Assembly (NCBI GenBank): GCA_029378245.1
Contig: JARKIF010000012.1
Location: 124,001 to 188,000, forward strand
Length of the DNA: 64,000 nucleotides
Direction: 5' to 3'
From: Roridomyces roridus
Taxonomy: Eukaryota > Basidiomycota > Agaricomycetes > Agaricales > Mycenaceae
Part shown: positions 47,289 through 58,123 of the stretch, piece by piece
Position numbering within the stretch: the stretch's first letter is position 1
Layout of the letters: the number at the start of each line of letters is the position of its first letter
Position numbers and translations under genes: made by a program
Notes under the pieces: generated by a model
Databases searched by the model: none
What the model saw: the letters and a program-made list of their open reading frames with translations, nothing else
What the model was told of the DNA's origin: nothing

Positions 47289-48665
47289 ATGACCACTGGA
47301 ATTGCGATACTTGGAGCCGGTATCTTTGCAAAGGAGGGTGAGGGGGAACAACATCGTCTTTCATTCCACCGATCTCTACCACAGCCCACCTCCCTGCTCT
47401 CGCCGCCCTGGGAGCCGACGCGTTGCCTTTGCTTGCAGTTTACTCGCGATCCGAGAAGACTGCTCACGAATGTTCTGAGGCCGCCGTCGAGTTGGGACTG
47501 ACGCCCGCTCCTGCGATCTATCACGACGACTCGGAGGACAACTTGGATTCCCTGCTTGCGCGCGCGGACATCTGCGCTGTGATCGCCGTCCTCCCAATCG
47601 CCTTACAGCCGTCGATAATTCTCAAGGTAGTCTCTTATAAACAGACTTTATAACACATGTTGTCTCATCTTTCGACATATCCTCTGAATCAAGGCACTCG
47701 CGGCCGGCAAAAACGTCTTGAGCGAGAAACCCGTCGCTCCCGACGTCGCTGGCGGCCTCGAGCTCATCAAGACTTACAACGACAAGTATAAGCAGAGTCT
47801 CGTCTGGCGCGTTGCAGAGGACCATGAAGCAGAGCCCGGATTCCGTGCGGCCCGCGATATTATCGAGGCGGGTATGTACGGGCCGAATTTCTGGGGCTGG
47901 ATTCTGAATTGACGCTCGCTCGCTCGTAGGTAAGATCGGAAAGGTCAATTTCTTCAAGGCCGTCAAGACGGGCTACGTCGATGTGGACAACAAATATTAC
48001 AAGACTCCGTGGAGGACGATCCCTGCATATCAAGGAGGATTCTTGGTGGGTGAACCGAGTTTTCGAGTGAATATACTGACCCAGACCCCCAGCTGGACGG
48101 AGGTGTTGTATGTGATGTTCTTATTGTCCTATTGAGCTTCTGACTCTCCCCTTAGCACACATGTGCCGCCCTTCGAGTCCTGCTTCCCAGACTACTCACC
48201 CACGTCTCCGGCTTTGCATCGCTCAACTACGACCATCTCAAACCACACGACACGATCCACGCCGTCGTCAAGGCGGGCTCCAACTTCCACGGGATTGTCG
48301 AGTTGTCTTTCGGCTTCCCAACCGAATCGACGCCCGAGGCAGACCTCTTCGTCATCACCGGCTCTGAAGGCACCATGACTGTCAACTTTATCAAGGAGGA
48401 CGGGGCATCTATATGCCGTCTGCTGATTACCCGTGCAATCAAGGTCGAGGGCGAGCCGACTGAGGAGGTGGTTGAGGTTGTGGATGAGCCTGTAGGCGGC
48501 GTCAAGGTCGAACTTGCCAGCTTCTTTGAAGCGATCGCGGGCAAACCGACTCTGGCGCTGGGTGATCCTTTGGAGGCGTTGAGAGATGTGGCCTTCATCC
48601 AAGCAGGGTTGAACAGTGAAGGGCAGTTGATCGATTTGAACAAGTTGTTGGCAGAGGGCAAGTGA
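47289..48665 (+). CDS. Gfo/Idh/MocA family oxidoreductase
   Basis: Six exons (47289-47337, 47385-47626, 47694-47871, 47930-48045, 48093-48107, 48156-48665) join into 369 residues. Exon 5 is only 15 bases. The N-terminal Rossmann motif is AILGAGIFAKEAH and the middle motif is SEKPVAPDVAGG, with the conserved EKP lysine. LDGGVHTCAALR, with the catalytic-site histidine, starts the C-terminal domain. Yeast YMR315W-like and other NADP-dependent members share this layout; the substrate is unknown. The gene sits between carnitine acetyltransferase and the intact quinone oxidoreductase, all on the plus strand, but each has its own intergenic gap. Confidence 0.85.
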
Positions 48666-48846
48666 TTCTTAGGTATGCTTCAAAGGTGATTGGTGTACTA
48701 TAATGGAACGCAAGCATTTCGACATCTTGCGAGCAGATTAGTCGGCTGACTGAGCTCAACGGCCAAGGAGCCCCGCTTTTGATATCATTTTCTCGCGGCG
48801 CACGGGCCGCAGCGGTATCTTCATCGCACCCACCATCGTCCAGAAA

Positions 48847-50339
48847 ATGTCTGGCATTCCCTCAGAGAGGCGGGCAATCGGTGTCAAACAGGCCAGTTCA
48901 ATCGGTGAACCTCGACTACGCGCGTCATAATTCCCTCTAGACCGGAGACTTTGATGTACTAGAGATGCTCACCTTACCGCTGAAGGTCTTGCTTCCGCTT
49001 CTCTGCGTTGTCTCTCTCCTTCCCTGTACTCCTAGGTTAACCCCGGAGACGTGGTCGTCAAGGTGAGTTTCAAGGGCATTAATCAACCACTCTTATGCCG
49101 GATTACCAGGGAGAATATTTCGGCATCAACTACATAGACACGGTATGCTCCAGAATTTATACGTGCCGCATCCTTGAATGCTTCATGATGCATACATAGT
49201 ACTATCGGTCAGTGCCCAGCCTTATTCTTTCCTGGTCTCATTTCAACCACAGAACGGGTCTTTTTCCTTTCAAAGAACTCCCATCTGCCATTGGAGTTGA
49301 ACTATCCGGGACCGTGCTCGCTCTACCGACAGAGCAAGCTGTCCTCGAAGACCCGGAGTACAAGCAACGTGAAATCACGGTTGGTGCCAAAGTTGTCGTG
49401 GTACGTATTTTCTGTGGCTCCAAGTATCAGGATGAACGCTCGCTCCTGTAGATCGGCGGCGGAGCACTGGGTGTACACTCCGACTACGCATCCGTTTCCT
49501 GGAAATCCATCCACGTACTTCCCAAAGGTGTTCCAACTCGACTCGGCTGCGCGGCTGTCCTTCAAGGATTGACCGCGCTCAGCTTTGTCGAAGAAGCACA
49601 CAAAGTGAAAGCGGGACAAACTATCCTCGTTCATACCGTTGCAGGTGGTCTTGGGCTACTCTTCGCTCAGCTCTCCAAGGCTCGCGGGGCAACTGTCATC
49701 GGTACCACTTCGACCAAGGAAAAGGGGGAACTCGCCAAAGCCAATGGAGCGGACCACGTTATTTTGTACAGGGAGGAGGATACCGTTCAGCGAGTTTTGG
49801 AAATTACCAATGGCGTCGGTGTGGACGCGGTATTTGACGGTGTCGGAAAGGACACGTACGGTTTTTTCCGTCTGTTCTTTCTTTTCGGCGCCAATTGATG
49901 ATCGCTTCCCCAGATTCGAGAGTAACTTCAAGATGCTCAAACGCAAGGGGACTCTGGTTTCTGTCGGAAATGCGTCCGGCCATGCTCCTCCTGTCGCTCC
50001 CATCCGACTCGTGGAGAAGAATCTCGCACTCCTCCGGCCGACGTGAGTAATTCCCATTCAGCGACAGTTCCAGTCCTTACTCATGGTTTCAGGCTCATGA
50101 ATTACATTTATACACCCGCTGAGGTGACGGATTCAACTCCTTGTTCCCCGAAACATCTGCTCACACGACCCACGTAGCATTTCCACTACTGCAAGGAGCT
50201 CTTTTCTCTGGTCGCAGCGGGAACACTGAAGATCCAAATCCATAAAGAATATCCGTTCACGCGAGAGGGTGCCATCCAAGCTCAGAAAGACCTGACGGGC
50301 GGGAAATCAACAGGCAAATTGTTGATAAAGGTGGATTGA
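48847..50339 (+). CDS. Quinone oxidoreductase (zeta-crystallin type), intact copy
   Basis: The gene starts MSGIPSERRAIGVKQ (48847) and ends KSTGKLLIKVD with TGA 50337-50339. Splicing joins all parts in frame: TGDFDVLEMLTLPLK, VNPGDVVVK, GEYFGINYIDT, then YYRTGLFPFKELPSAIGVEL. Next come the NADPH-binding stretch HTVAGGLGLLFAQLSKARGA, then TFESNFKMLKRKGTLVSVGN and the C-terminal helix EEFHYYCKELFSLVAAGTLK-like segment. MDR-superfamily NADPH:quinone reductases carry this glycine-rich loop. Intron 1 (48892-48940) has a GC donor (gccagt). An extra intron at 48986-49035 is absent from the minus-strand paralog at 43173-44603. About 340 residues, the normal family length. Confidence 0.88.
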
Positions 50340-50469
50340 CGGTGGGAATACCTTGAGATATATCTGTTGTACGCACGATGAATGTCGAGTATCGGAAAAG
50401 TTAGGGTCCGACATTTCTGCTAGTAACGCAGAGCACCAGTGGAATTCAAAAGAAATGGATGCAAAAGAT

Positions 50470-50561
50470 TGTCAGCGGGGTGAATCGAACACCCGTCTCC
50501 TCGGAATCTCCTGTCACTGAAGCACCACAACGAGATGCTCTAACCACTAAGCGACGCCGAC
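50470..50561 (-). tRNA. tRNA-His(GTG) with a 20-base intron
   Basis: The minus strand folds into a full cloverleaf: acceptor stem GTCGGCG/CGCTGAC with one wobble pair, D arm GCTTAGTGGTTAGAGC, and anticodon stem TCTCG/CGAGG. The mature loop is TTGTGGC with anticodon GTG, the variable loop AGAC, the T arm GGGTG-TTCGATT-CACCC and the discriminator A. A 20-base intron (50505-50524 on the plus strand) sits one base 3' of the anticodon, the canonical place cut by the tRNA splicing endonuclease. The mature length is 72 bases before G-1 and CCA addition. Confidence 0.92.
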
Positions 50562-50659
50562 TTCAACCAGTGGCCCTCAGACAAAAACACCACCTCAAAG
50601 TTGCAGCGATCAACTCCCCTCATGTGAGAAATTGATGGCAACTAACTTTTCCTCCCGCC

Positions 50660-51124
50660 ATGTCCTTGCCGCGCCTACCCGCCCTTGCCCAACGAATACC
50701 CCACACCCGGAGCATATCCAGCTCCCCCTACGGCCGCGCACACGTCTGGAAGCGACGCGACCCCGTCCTTCCCAACCCCGTCGTCCCAAAATTCCCACAA
50801 CGCGTCGTCCGCGCAGACGGCTCTTCCTTCTTACACTGGACAACCTCCCCACGCTCCCTCATCCGCCTCACGCGTGATACGACGAGTAACCCACTTTGGA
50901 ACACCGGCATGTGGCTGGACGGCCGTGGGATGGAGGAGGAGAACGAGACGACTGGTCGGCTTGGGCGGTTTAATCGCAAGTTTGACGGGATTGGTGGGGC
51001 TGGGCAGGAGGTGGATTGGATGGAGGGCGCCGAGCTGCTTGGAGCTGATGCCAATGCTGGTGAGCTCGTCCGTACAGCTTGGGAGACGAAGAAGAAGGCG
51101 CCGCAAAACCAGAGGAAGAAGTAG
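50660..51124 (+). CDS. MRPL36: Mitochondrial ribosomal protein bL31m
   Basis: A single exon encodes 154 residues. A mitochondrial presequence-like N terminus (SLPRLPALAQRIPHTRSIS) precedes the bL31m core. This has ADGSSFLHWTTSPRSLIRLT, NNPLWN-like SNPLWNTG and GRLGRFNRKFDGIGG. The same order occurs in yeast Mrpl36 (SDGS..., IRLIQDQRNNPLWN, GSLDRFNKRY), recalled from memory. The C-terminal extension of about 40 residues is acidic, then Lys-rich (ETKKKAPQNQRKK). The protein belongs to the large subunit central protuberance of the mitoribosome. It lies 100 bases from the divergently transcribed tRNA-His. Confidence 0.85.
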   Translation: MSLPRLPALAQRIPHTRSISSSPYGRAHVWKRRDPVLPNPVVPKFPQRVVRADGSSFLHWTTSPRSLIRLTRDTTSNPLWNTGMWLDGRGMEEENETTGRLGRFNRKFDGIGGAGQEVDWMEGAELLGADANAGELVRTAWETKKKAPQNQRKK

Positions 51125-51202
51125 AGTCGCCGTACATGGCACATACACACCACAAAAGCACTCGATTCATCTCAGTAATTGCTACATTTGTATTGTTACA
51201 AG

Positions 51203-53823
51203 CTAATGGCACGAAGTCGCCTCCGAGGAGAACGACGCCGGAACACTGTGTTTATCTTGGACTCCAGGCACGTCCATGGACGGATTGGTGGCAAAGAACG
51301 ACTGCGGCTTGAGCGTGACGCTCAAGTGCTCGACTGGCATCCTGCAGCAAAACATAAATGAGCACCAACGGGGAACTGCAGAGTTGCACTTACACAGGCC
51401 AGTCCTCGGGTCGAGGAATGTGGGTGACGCCGACAGTCAAGTACACCAAAATGTCCTCATTCTCCACACTCTTCTCCCCTTTGACCCATCCGCCAATCGA
51501 GTCGGCAGGCGTATCTCTCGTCTGCGGCACATACTTGCCCGCAGGATACAGCCTCCCACCCTTGGCCTCCTCCACCTCCCGACACACCCACACCGGCTTC
51601 CTCGCAAACTCCGCACGCCGTCCAACCCACCCATCAGGCCTGGCAAGCAACTCTATCGCACCGCCCTTGATGCCCAACGAGTATCCAACGTCCTTGCCCG
51701 AGCAGTAGTGCTTGCGTCCGGGGTTGACGATGCTCCACCGCCTCTCGATTCCCGTGCTCTTGTCGGGGTATTCACGAGCCGACTCGGTGGAGACGACCTT
51801 GTCGGTCGCGGTAAATGCGTTGCCAGCAAAGTTGGCTGCGGACCCAGTGGGGAATGGAGAGGGTGCAATGTCAGTTTCGATCAGGGTGTTATTGAGGCCA
51901 TCGACCATTGGGTCCACACGAAGGGAGAACTGCGAAAGAAGCGTTAGCGAATGAACATTTTCAGAGGAACGCTCTTACGATATGCTGGTGGTAATGTGCG
52001 TTAACGTTCGGCGCCACGACCGTCCCGTATGGGCTCTGCTCCCCGTCTGCAGCGACGTATACCTGTAACACCCCGGTGAGCCTGATCTCCAACTCGACCG
52101 TGCCGTCTTGGTAAAATTGGTAGTTGAAGATATATTCTGCCAAACTTAAGCCAACCTTGTCCTCTCCGGGACACGCGAAACGCACCGTAATTCGCCAACG
52201 TGCAAACCATGCTGACGACAAGTCGGCGCCGGCGAACGGTCTGGGCGCGACCTCCAGGACGGAAATCTGTATGCTTCCAGAGCACACCGGCATCCTCCTC
52301 GTGGATGCAGATGCAGTTTTCTATGACATGTGTCGTTCCGTCGTGCTTAACAAAGGCACCTGGCTGAAGATGCTCTCAGAAATGTGCAGCCACGCGAGGC
52401 GGGGAGCCTACCAAGTACGAAATCTGCCCCACGCAGTCGCATCCCAACGTCAGCTCGTTAGCCATAACACCCATCCCGTACTCTCCACTGCGAAGAAATG
52501 TCAGGCGCATCTTGCAACAGGTAAAAACCGACATACACATCAAACGCAAACTTTCTTGCGTGTGGCGCCTCTGGCGCTCCGTATGGTACGACCATTTCCG
52601 CCAAACTCATTCTATACAAAACCGGCCGCACCTCCCCGTGGTCATTATACGTCACGGTGGAGAGAACGAGGCCCTCGCGATGGTGGAACGAGATGTGCAT
52701 TTTCCAGTTCTGCCACTCGAGTTGCGTGCCGTTGAGCTTGAAAGACACACCCTCAGGTTGGATGATATGAAGCGGTTTGAGGTCGGTGCGAAGCGAAAAG
52801 TTGGGTTGCGTAGTGGCCATAAGGTCAGGGAGGAAGTCGAAGGAGGTGCGGGGAGGTGGGATGCGGGCACGGTTGGTGCGGGCTAGTGATTCTTCGGCGT
52901 TTGCGAGCGTTGGAGGAGGCTCTGTCGAAGTCACGGAGAGGGTTGGGCCATTTGGCGAGGGGTTGTAATGCGGGGCGAATTCTGACTACGATTAGTTGGC
53001 CATGAGTTCCGATTGGGCCTATACTTACCTAGATTCAAGACTTCTTCTGAATTGGAATTAAAGATGGCGATAAAGTCCTGGAATTTGCGTCAGGATCGAG
53101 GTGAACTAGCAGATAGGTAGCGTGCCATTGGATGAGCGTAGAGGTTATCATGCCGGGAAAAGCGAGCAAAGAGTAGTCCTTGCTGAAGCCGTTCGGTCTT
53201 TGAGAAGCGAGTGTCGAAACCGATCGACCACCCATCACAGTAGATCTGCTCTGGGGTCACTCCTTGGATCTCCCGGTGAGAAGCGTATAGAATTGAAGTA
53301 ACATGGTCGTACCGACAGCCTTGGCTAACTCTTGAACCCGAGGGTCCTGTCGCACGACCGTTTCGCAGTGAATGAGCTCCTCGACGGAGATCTGGGGCTG
53401 AAGACCATCTTCGAGGAGATCGAAGGTATCTACGGTCCAGCCTGATTCTTTGAGGGAAACAAATACGTTGTATGCGCGCCTGAGGACTGTCAGAGCTTGC
53501 AAGGCACGATCTGGAAGGCATGTACCCGTTTACAATGTCTATGATCTACCTGAAAGTAAGTGCCTGTGAAATAAGCATGAGGGAAAGCGTACATCTGCCT
53601 CGGCTCTCCTGGTAATGGGAGTTGGTTCCTCTGGCTTTGCACCGGGCGCGAGGGGGATGCCCAGATACGCGAGGACGGCTTTCTTGGGGGGCGGAGCGAG
53701 GTAGCAGGTGACGAATTTGATAGCCTGGACGTCGGTATCGGTGGCGATGTACTTGCGGATGGCAAGGCAAGCGTCAGCTATCTCTGTTGGGGTCAGAGAA
53801 TCCAGGGGATGCCAGGTCGCCAT
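51203..53823 (-). CDS. Copper amine oxidase
   Basis: The minus strand carries a spliced copper amine oxidase of about 690 residues starting MATWHPLDSLTPTEIADACL (53823). Landmarks in order are VTPEQIYCDGWSIGFDTRF, REGLVLSTVTYNDHGEVRPV, RMSLAEMVVPYGAPEAPHAR and EYGMGVMANELTLGCDCVG. VCTLANYEY carries the tyrosine expected to become topaquinone (NYE/D motif). Copper ligands follow in HYHQHIFSLRVD and VTHIPRPEDWPV. It oxidises primary amines to aldehyde, ammonia and hydrogen peroxide, usually in peroxisomes. The end reads SEATSCH, without a clear PTS1. One intron (53078-53125) has a GC donor directly after NLYAHPM. An in-frame ATG at 53895 could extend the N terminus. Confidence 0.9.
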
Positions 53824-54212
53824 TGGTGGTTCCGAGCGAGGATTATCGCGCTCAAGCGCCGCTCTTATCATCTCAATGAAGTCACGTGTTCTCAAATATC
53901 AGGAGTTCTCGGGAGCCTGGCTCAAGGCTGGCTCAGGCGAGCGTGCACATTGCACAGAGAATTTCTTTGGGTTAAGATAAATGCGATCGACTTACTCGGA
54001 GGCCGGGACGTTACACGTGGATCTTGTCGCCTCGCGAATCGGAAACGACGGATTTCGAACAGGACTCCCAGCGGGCAGCCGAAAACTCCGCGTCGGTGTC
54101 GAAAAAGCAGATGGAGGTGCCAAAGGAAAGAAGATTACCGTGGGAATGCAACGGCAAACAGCAACAAACGACTCAACGCCTGCTTCCCAACTTGGAACTC
54201 GCCAAGCAAATC
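53824..54212. promoter_or_regulatory. Divergent region between copper amine oxidase and the C2H2 factor
   Basis: About 390 bases between divergent starts. The C2H2 frame is open across most of it, including an ATG at 54111, so some may be 5' coding sequence. No regulatory motif was recognised. Confidence 0.35.
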
Positions 54213-55631
54213 ATGGCGAGCGAGGACGTTGTCTTTGTGCACACCGTCCCTGTCCCAAGAACTGGTTCTGGACACTCGTCACCGGCGTCAGAGCAGCCAT
54301 CGGGGTCATTTTCACCGGCGGTCTCGACAGAAGTGCCAGGTGGTGCACCCACGGCCGACGCCAGCGACGAAGATGACGATGACTACGACTCGCAGGGCAC
54401 ACCCAAACTTCTTACCCACTTTCACGAATTCCGCGACTCGGACGATAGCGTCACATGCAAATGGGAAGGCTGCAGCCAAGTATTTACCCACCTGCCGACC
54501 CTCATCGAACACATTCACAGCGAACACATTGGCGTCAACAAGTCAAATTACACCTGCCAGTGGGAAACGTGCCAGCGCCGTGGAATGCCCCAGACATCCC
54601 GCTTCGCCTTGATTTCACACATACGATCCCATACTGGAGAAAAGCCGTTCACTTGTGCGCGTCCTGGTGCGTGTTTCACCTCTCTTTTTATGCCAGTATC
54701 TCATCTTCTGTAGAATGCGACAAGTCCTTTACGCGCTCTGACGCCCTCGCGAAGCACATGCGACTCCAACACAACATCTCACCGCCCCTCCCAGGGCGCG
54801 GTGGCTCCCGAAAGCGTAAACGCGGGCCTGACGACACCGTCGACAAGGAATCGACCAAAACACCCCCGCCACCACCCCAGCCTGCCCCACTTGCTCCTCA
54901 GAGCTCCTTCAGTTCGTTCAAGGTTGAGCCCACCACTCCGCTCGAGGCAGACGACCCCACTGCGGTGCAATCAACCACCTCCGTCATGGACCCACGCGAT
55001 TTTGACGCGCAGGCACCACTGCCGCCGCGGCTGTCACCCATTTCCGTTGGTATACGCTCGTCTCCGCCGCCTCCTGCACGTGTTCCGGAGAACAGCAGCG
55101 TTGTTAACACAAGCGCCAGTGGTGGAAATGGAAACGGCAGCAGTGCACCAGAGGAACCCCCAATAACAATGGAATCCCTACCGCCTTACCTACGTGCTCG
55201 CTACGTCCCCACAACGCACCAAATCATGGGCCGTTCCCCCGAGCTGACCATGTATCTGCTCATGAAAGCCAAACACCGCTACGCCCTCCAGCAGCACGAA
55301 AAACTCAAGGAGGAGCTCAACGCTGTGCGCGTGGAGCTAAAGAAGGAGAAGGATGCAAAGGAAGGCGCATTGGATGGGGTGCTCAGAGGGTACTTTGGGC
55401 AAGTCCTGTTGCCTCCGTCTTTTTTTCGTGATTTTGACCCAAATTGTCAGCGCCCGTGCGGAGCATCTCATCGAACCCATTCCTCTCCCGCCCACCGTGA
55501 ACAGCGCTCCGACGCCGATACCGCTCGATCACAACCACACGTCGGTCCTCAACGCGACGACGATGTACATTGCCAATGGGAATAATTATAATAACTATTA
55601 CCGGGTGAGGTCTGAGGCGCCCGGGGCGTAG
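54213..55631 (+). CDS. C2H2 zinc-finger transcription factor
   Basis: Three exons (54213-54666, 54714-55398, 55451-55631) give 439 residues. Three C2H2 fingers lie at about residues 85-185: CKWEGCSQVF-HIHSEH, CQWETCQRRG-HIRSHTGEKP and CARP/ECDKSFTRSDALAKH, the last split by intron 1. A Lys/Arg patch (GSRKRKRGP) that looks like a nuclear signal follows. The rest is a Pro/Ser-rich region and a Glu/Lys-rich coiled coil (LQQHEKLKEELNAVRVELKK). The first two fingers with an extended CxxxxC spacing resemble the RIM101/PacC or GLI-like layout, but the gene is not firmly assignable. Intron 2 (55399-55450) uses a GC donor, gcaagt. The start at 54213 fits best; ATG 54111 would add 34 residues. Confidence 0.85.
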
Positions 55632-55687
55632 TTTTCTTGTATTTTTTAAGTTATAAAAGTAGTCACAGAGGGTAATCATAATAATAG

Positions 55688-57445
55688 TCAGGAAATCCGT
55701 ATCTGCGTCGACGTCCTATCATGTGCATATGCACGGGTATGTGTAAATGCCCTACATTCCGGTCCACCGCCCTCTGCTAGACGCATAAACCTCGCCATCT
55801 GGTCCTCCGGGACGTCGTGCCGCCAGGTCACAGCCATATTCAGCGCTTTGAGCTTCGCCACTCTCCGCCCTGCACCCGCAACGCGCCTTTCCAAAGCATC
55901 AAGCACCCCGCCAAGTGGATACGTGCTGAATGTAAGCGTCTCGAGATTAGGCAGGATCTCTCCCTCGCCCAACTTGTTCAGTATCCCCTCATCCCATTCC
56001 GTCCTTTCCCAAAGGTACAAATGCAACTCCCGCAGGTCGGGCATTCCCACCAAAATCGCCTCGAGGTCCACCGCGTCGACCATATAATGTAGAATCGCGA
56101 GCCGATTCAGCCTGAACCGCGAACGCGCTAGGAGGCCGGTGTAAGCGGGCTGGGACCACAAGCATTGCGGCAGGAATCCTGCCTCGAGTGGGCGGAGCTC
56201 GAGGTCTGTTAGGGCGGGGAGAACGAGGGGGCGTAAGAAGGGTGCGTAGTCTGTCGTCTGTGGTGAGAATTCTACCATGAGGGTACGCAGAGCGGGGAGG
56301 GTGCATTCTGGGAGTCGGGCAAGTGCCGCGGAGAGGGTCGAGTCGAGCTGGATGATGGAGCAGCTGCATTCGACGAGGGAGGTGCTTTCCCGAAGGATGG
56401 CGTGCATAGCGAGGGGTGGGATGTATGTGGCGATAAAGTGCAGACTCGTTAGCTGCGCCCACGGGAGACCGAGGACGTTTGGGTCGATGCTGCAGAGGTC
56501 TGTGGAGAAGAGGACGTGCCGCAAGGATGGCGCGGAACGAAAGACCTCGAGTGGCTCGGCTGCAACACTCCCAAAGGGCATGCTGAAACCGAGGGTCTCG
56601 AGGTACAGGACTTCGAGGCGGTCAATGGACCCGGCAGGAAACGTGAAGAATTCGTCGATAGACGCCTCGAAGAAGCGCATGTCGATCTCGCGGCACCGGC
56701 CAAGGTACGGCGCGACGAGGTCCATGATGGGATGGACATTCAACTGCTGCATACGCGTTTCCGACCACCGCGACGTCGAGTTGCGCAGGGTTATCGACGT
56801 ATTCTCGCTCCGCGAAAGCCAAAGTTTGGCATACTGGAGTAGCTTGACTGGGTGTGGGCAGTAGCTGAAATCCAGAAAGATGTTGCACCACAGATGGGGG
56901 ACGTTGAGGATGACAGAACGCCATAATCTGCAAGTGCCTGCTATGGCCAAACACGGTTCGTCCTTCGACGGTGGAAGAATGATGGGTGTACCAACTGCGT
57001 GGGTGAATATCAGGCCCAAAACCTCGGGAGGCAAGTTTTTGTGCGGCGCGAGGGCGATTTTGTACGAGTCGATCTGGGCAGTGAGCAAAGCTCGATCGTG
57101 TTCCTGCGCTGTGCGTAGCTCTGCCTCTGCGTGGAGGAGGAGGTCTGCCACTTGCGAAGCCTCTGCACGACTGAGAAGGGAGTTGGTGCGCCAGATGGAA
57201 TGGTCGACGCGGGACTTGGACTTGGAGGTACGGGTACGATGATGCACCATGGTTAACTTGGCCAGAAGACCCTTGAAGCGGGCTTTTAAAGGAGACATGA
57301 GCTGGAATTGCTCATCGCCCACACGGGGTTGACACGAGACGATAGACGGGCAGGCATGCGATTGAATTGGTTGGAAGGGAGCAAGTCCGGTAACCTGGCC
57401 CGAGTACCGCATCAGTTTCTGTCTTGAACACTCACCATCGCTCAC
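55688..57445 (-). CDS. F-box protein with leucine-rich C-terminal region
   Basis: One uninterrupted frame of 585 codons, unusual here for lacking introns. An F-box lies at about residues 135-180 (NLPPEVLGLIFTHAVGTPII, CRLWRSVILNVPHLWCNIFL). A coiled-coil-like helix (AEASQVADLLLHAEAELRTA) precedes it, a common layout for basidiomycete F-box proteins. The remaining 380 residues hold irregular leucine-rich repeats (SLRHVLFSTDLCSI, LRTLMVEFSPQ, LRELHLYLWERTEW). Such proteins recruit substrates to SCF ubiquitin ligases; the substrate is unknown. The first 50 residues before MSPLKARFKGLL (ATG near 57298) are of poor quality, so the true start may be internal. Confidence 0.85.
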   Translation of the reverse strand: MSDGECSRQKLMRYSGQVTGLAPFQPIQSHACPSIVSCQPRVGDEQFQLMSPLKARFKGLLAKLTMVHHRTRTSKSKSRVDHSIWRTNSLLSRAEASQVADLLLHAEAELRTAQEHDRALLTAQIDSYKIALAPHKNLPPEVLGLIFTHAVGTPIILPPSKDEPCLAIAGTCRLWRSVILNVPHLWCNIFLDFSYCPHPVKLLQYAKLWLSRSENTSITLRNSTSRWSETRMQQLNVHPIMDLVAPYLGRCREIDMRFFEASIDEFFTFPAGSIDRLEVLYLETLGFSMPFGSVAAEPLEVFRSAPSLRHVLFSTDLCSIDPNVLGLPWAQLTSLHFIATYIPPLAMHAILRESTSLVECSCSIIQLDSTLSAALARLPECTLPALRTLMVEFSPQTTDYAPFLRPLVLPALTDLELRPLEAGFLPQCLWSQPAYTGLLARSRFRLNRLAILHYMVDAVDLEAILVGMPDLRELHLYLWERTEWDEGILNKLGEGEILPNLETLTFSTYPLGGVLDALERRVAGAGRRVAKLKALNMAVTWRHDVPEDQMARFMRLAEGGGPECRAFTHTRAYAHDRTSTQIRIS

Positions 57446-57506
57446 CCCCGCTGTGAGTGAGGCCCTAGGCGGCCCTGAATGCGCCTATCCTCGTCTTGTT
57501 GGTCCT

Positions 57507-57848
57507 CATGACCTCATAATTCCGCCGCAAAGGAACAAGACACTTGTCGCTACTTGTCGCTACTTGTCGGAACAGAGAGAATCATACATCCTCTCGTGGA
57601 GATCTCCGCGGCCGCAAATCGACCGCCGCCGCCGGCCGAGCTCCTTCTGTTTCACCCATGACCTCATAAGTACACGGCGCGCTCCGTTGTGTAGCCAGGA
57701 GGGACACTTGGGACAATAATACTGAGATTGTTTGGATTGCCTCGTTCAACTTCGTGTCAAGCGACCGTTTCTCATTAAACGCTCCCCGAGCTCATTTACG
57801 CCACACAACTGCAATTAATCGCCCCCCTCTGTGCTTCTCATGACCTCA
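57507..57848. promoter_or_regulatory. Three copies of CATGACCTCA
   Basis: The decamer CATGACCTCA occurs at 57507-57516, 57657-57666 and 57839-57848, all in the same orientation, within the divergent region. The first two copies extend to CATGACCTCATAA. A repeated site of this length in 350 bases is unlikely by chance and suggests a bound factor, but none is known to me. Confidence 0.35.
57541..57570. repeat. Short tandem repeat, period 10
   Basis: Three consecutive units of about ten bases (cacttgtcgc, tacttgtcgc, tacttgtcgg). The array is short, with only two mismatches among units. It may be a chance slippage product. Confidence 0.7.
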
Positions 57849-58123
57849 CCGATTGTGTGTTGCGGACGACGCGCAATGGCATAGTGCCATACTTGGTCAT
57901 TCACAGTCACGATGACAGTTTTTGAATCTAACAGTCCATGAGAGGAGCCAGTTCTAACTTCTCTTTGGACCTTCTACCGAGATAAATCAACTCTTCCAAA
58001 GCCGAGGTTTAGACAATTGCTTGGTACGCGCCAGGCACGCGCCTGAGGCCCTGACAGTTCTGACAATTGAATCAAATTTTGATGGCGGTTTTGTTTCAAC
58101 GACTTTGTTCCTTTCGAGGCACG

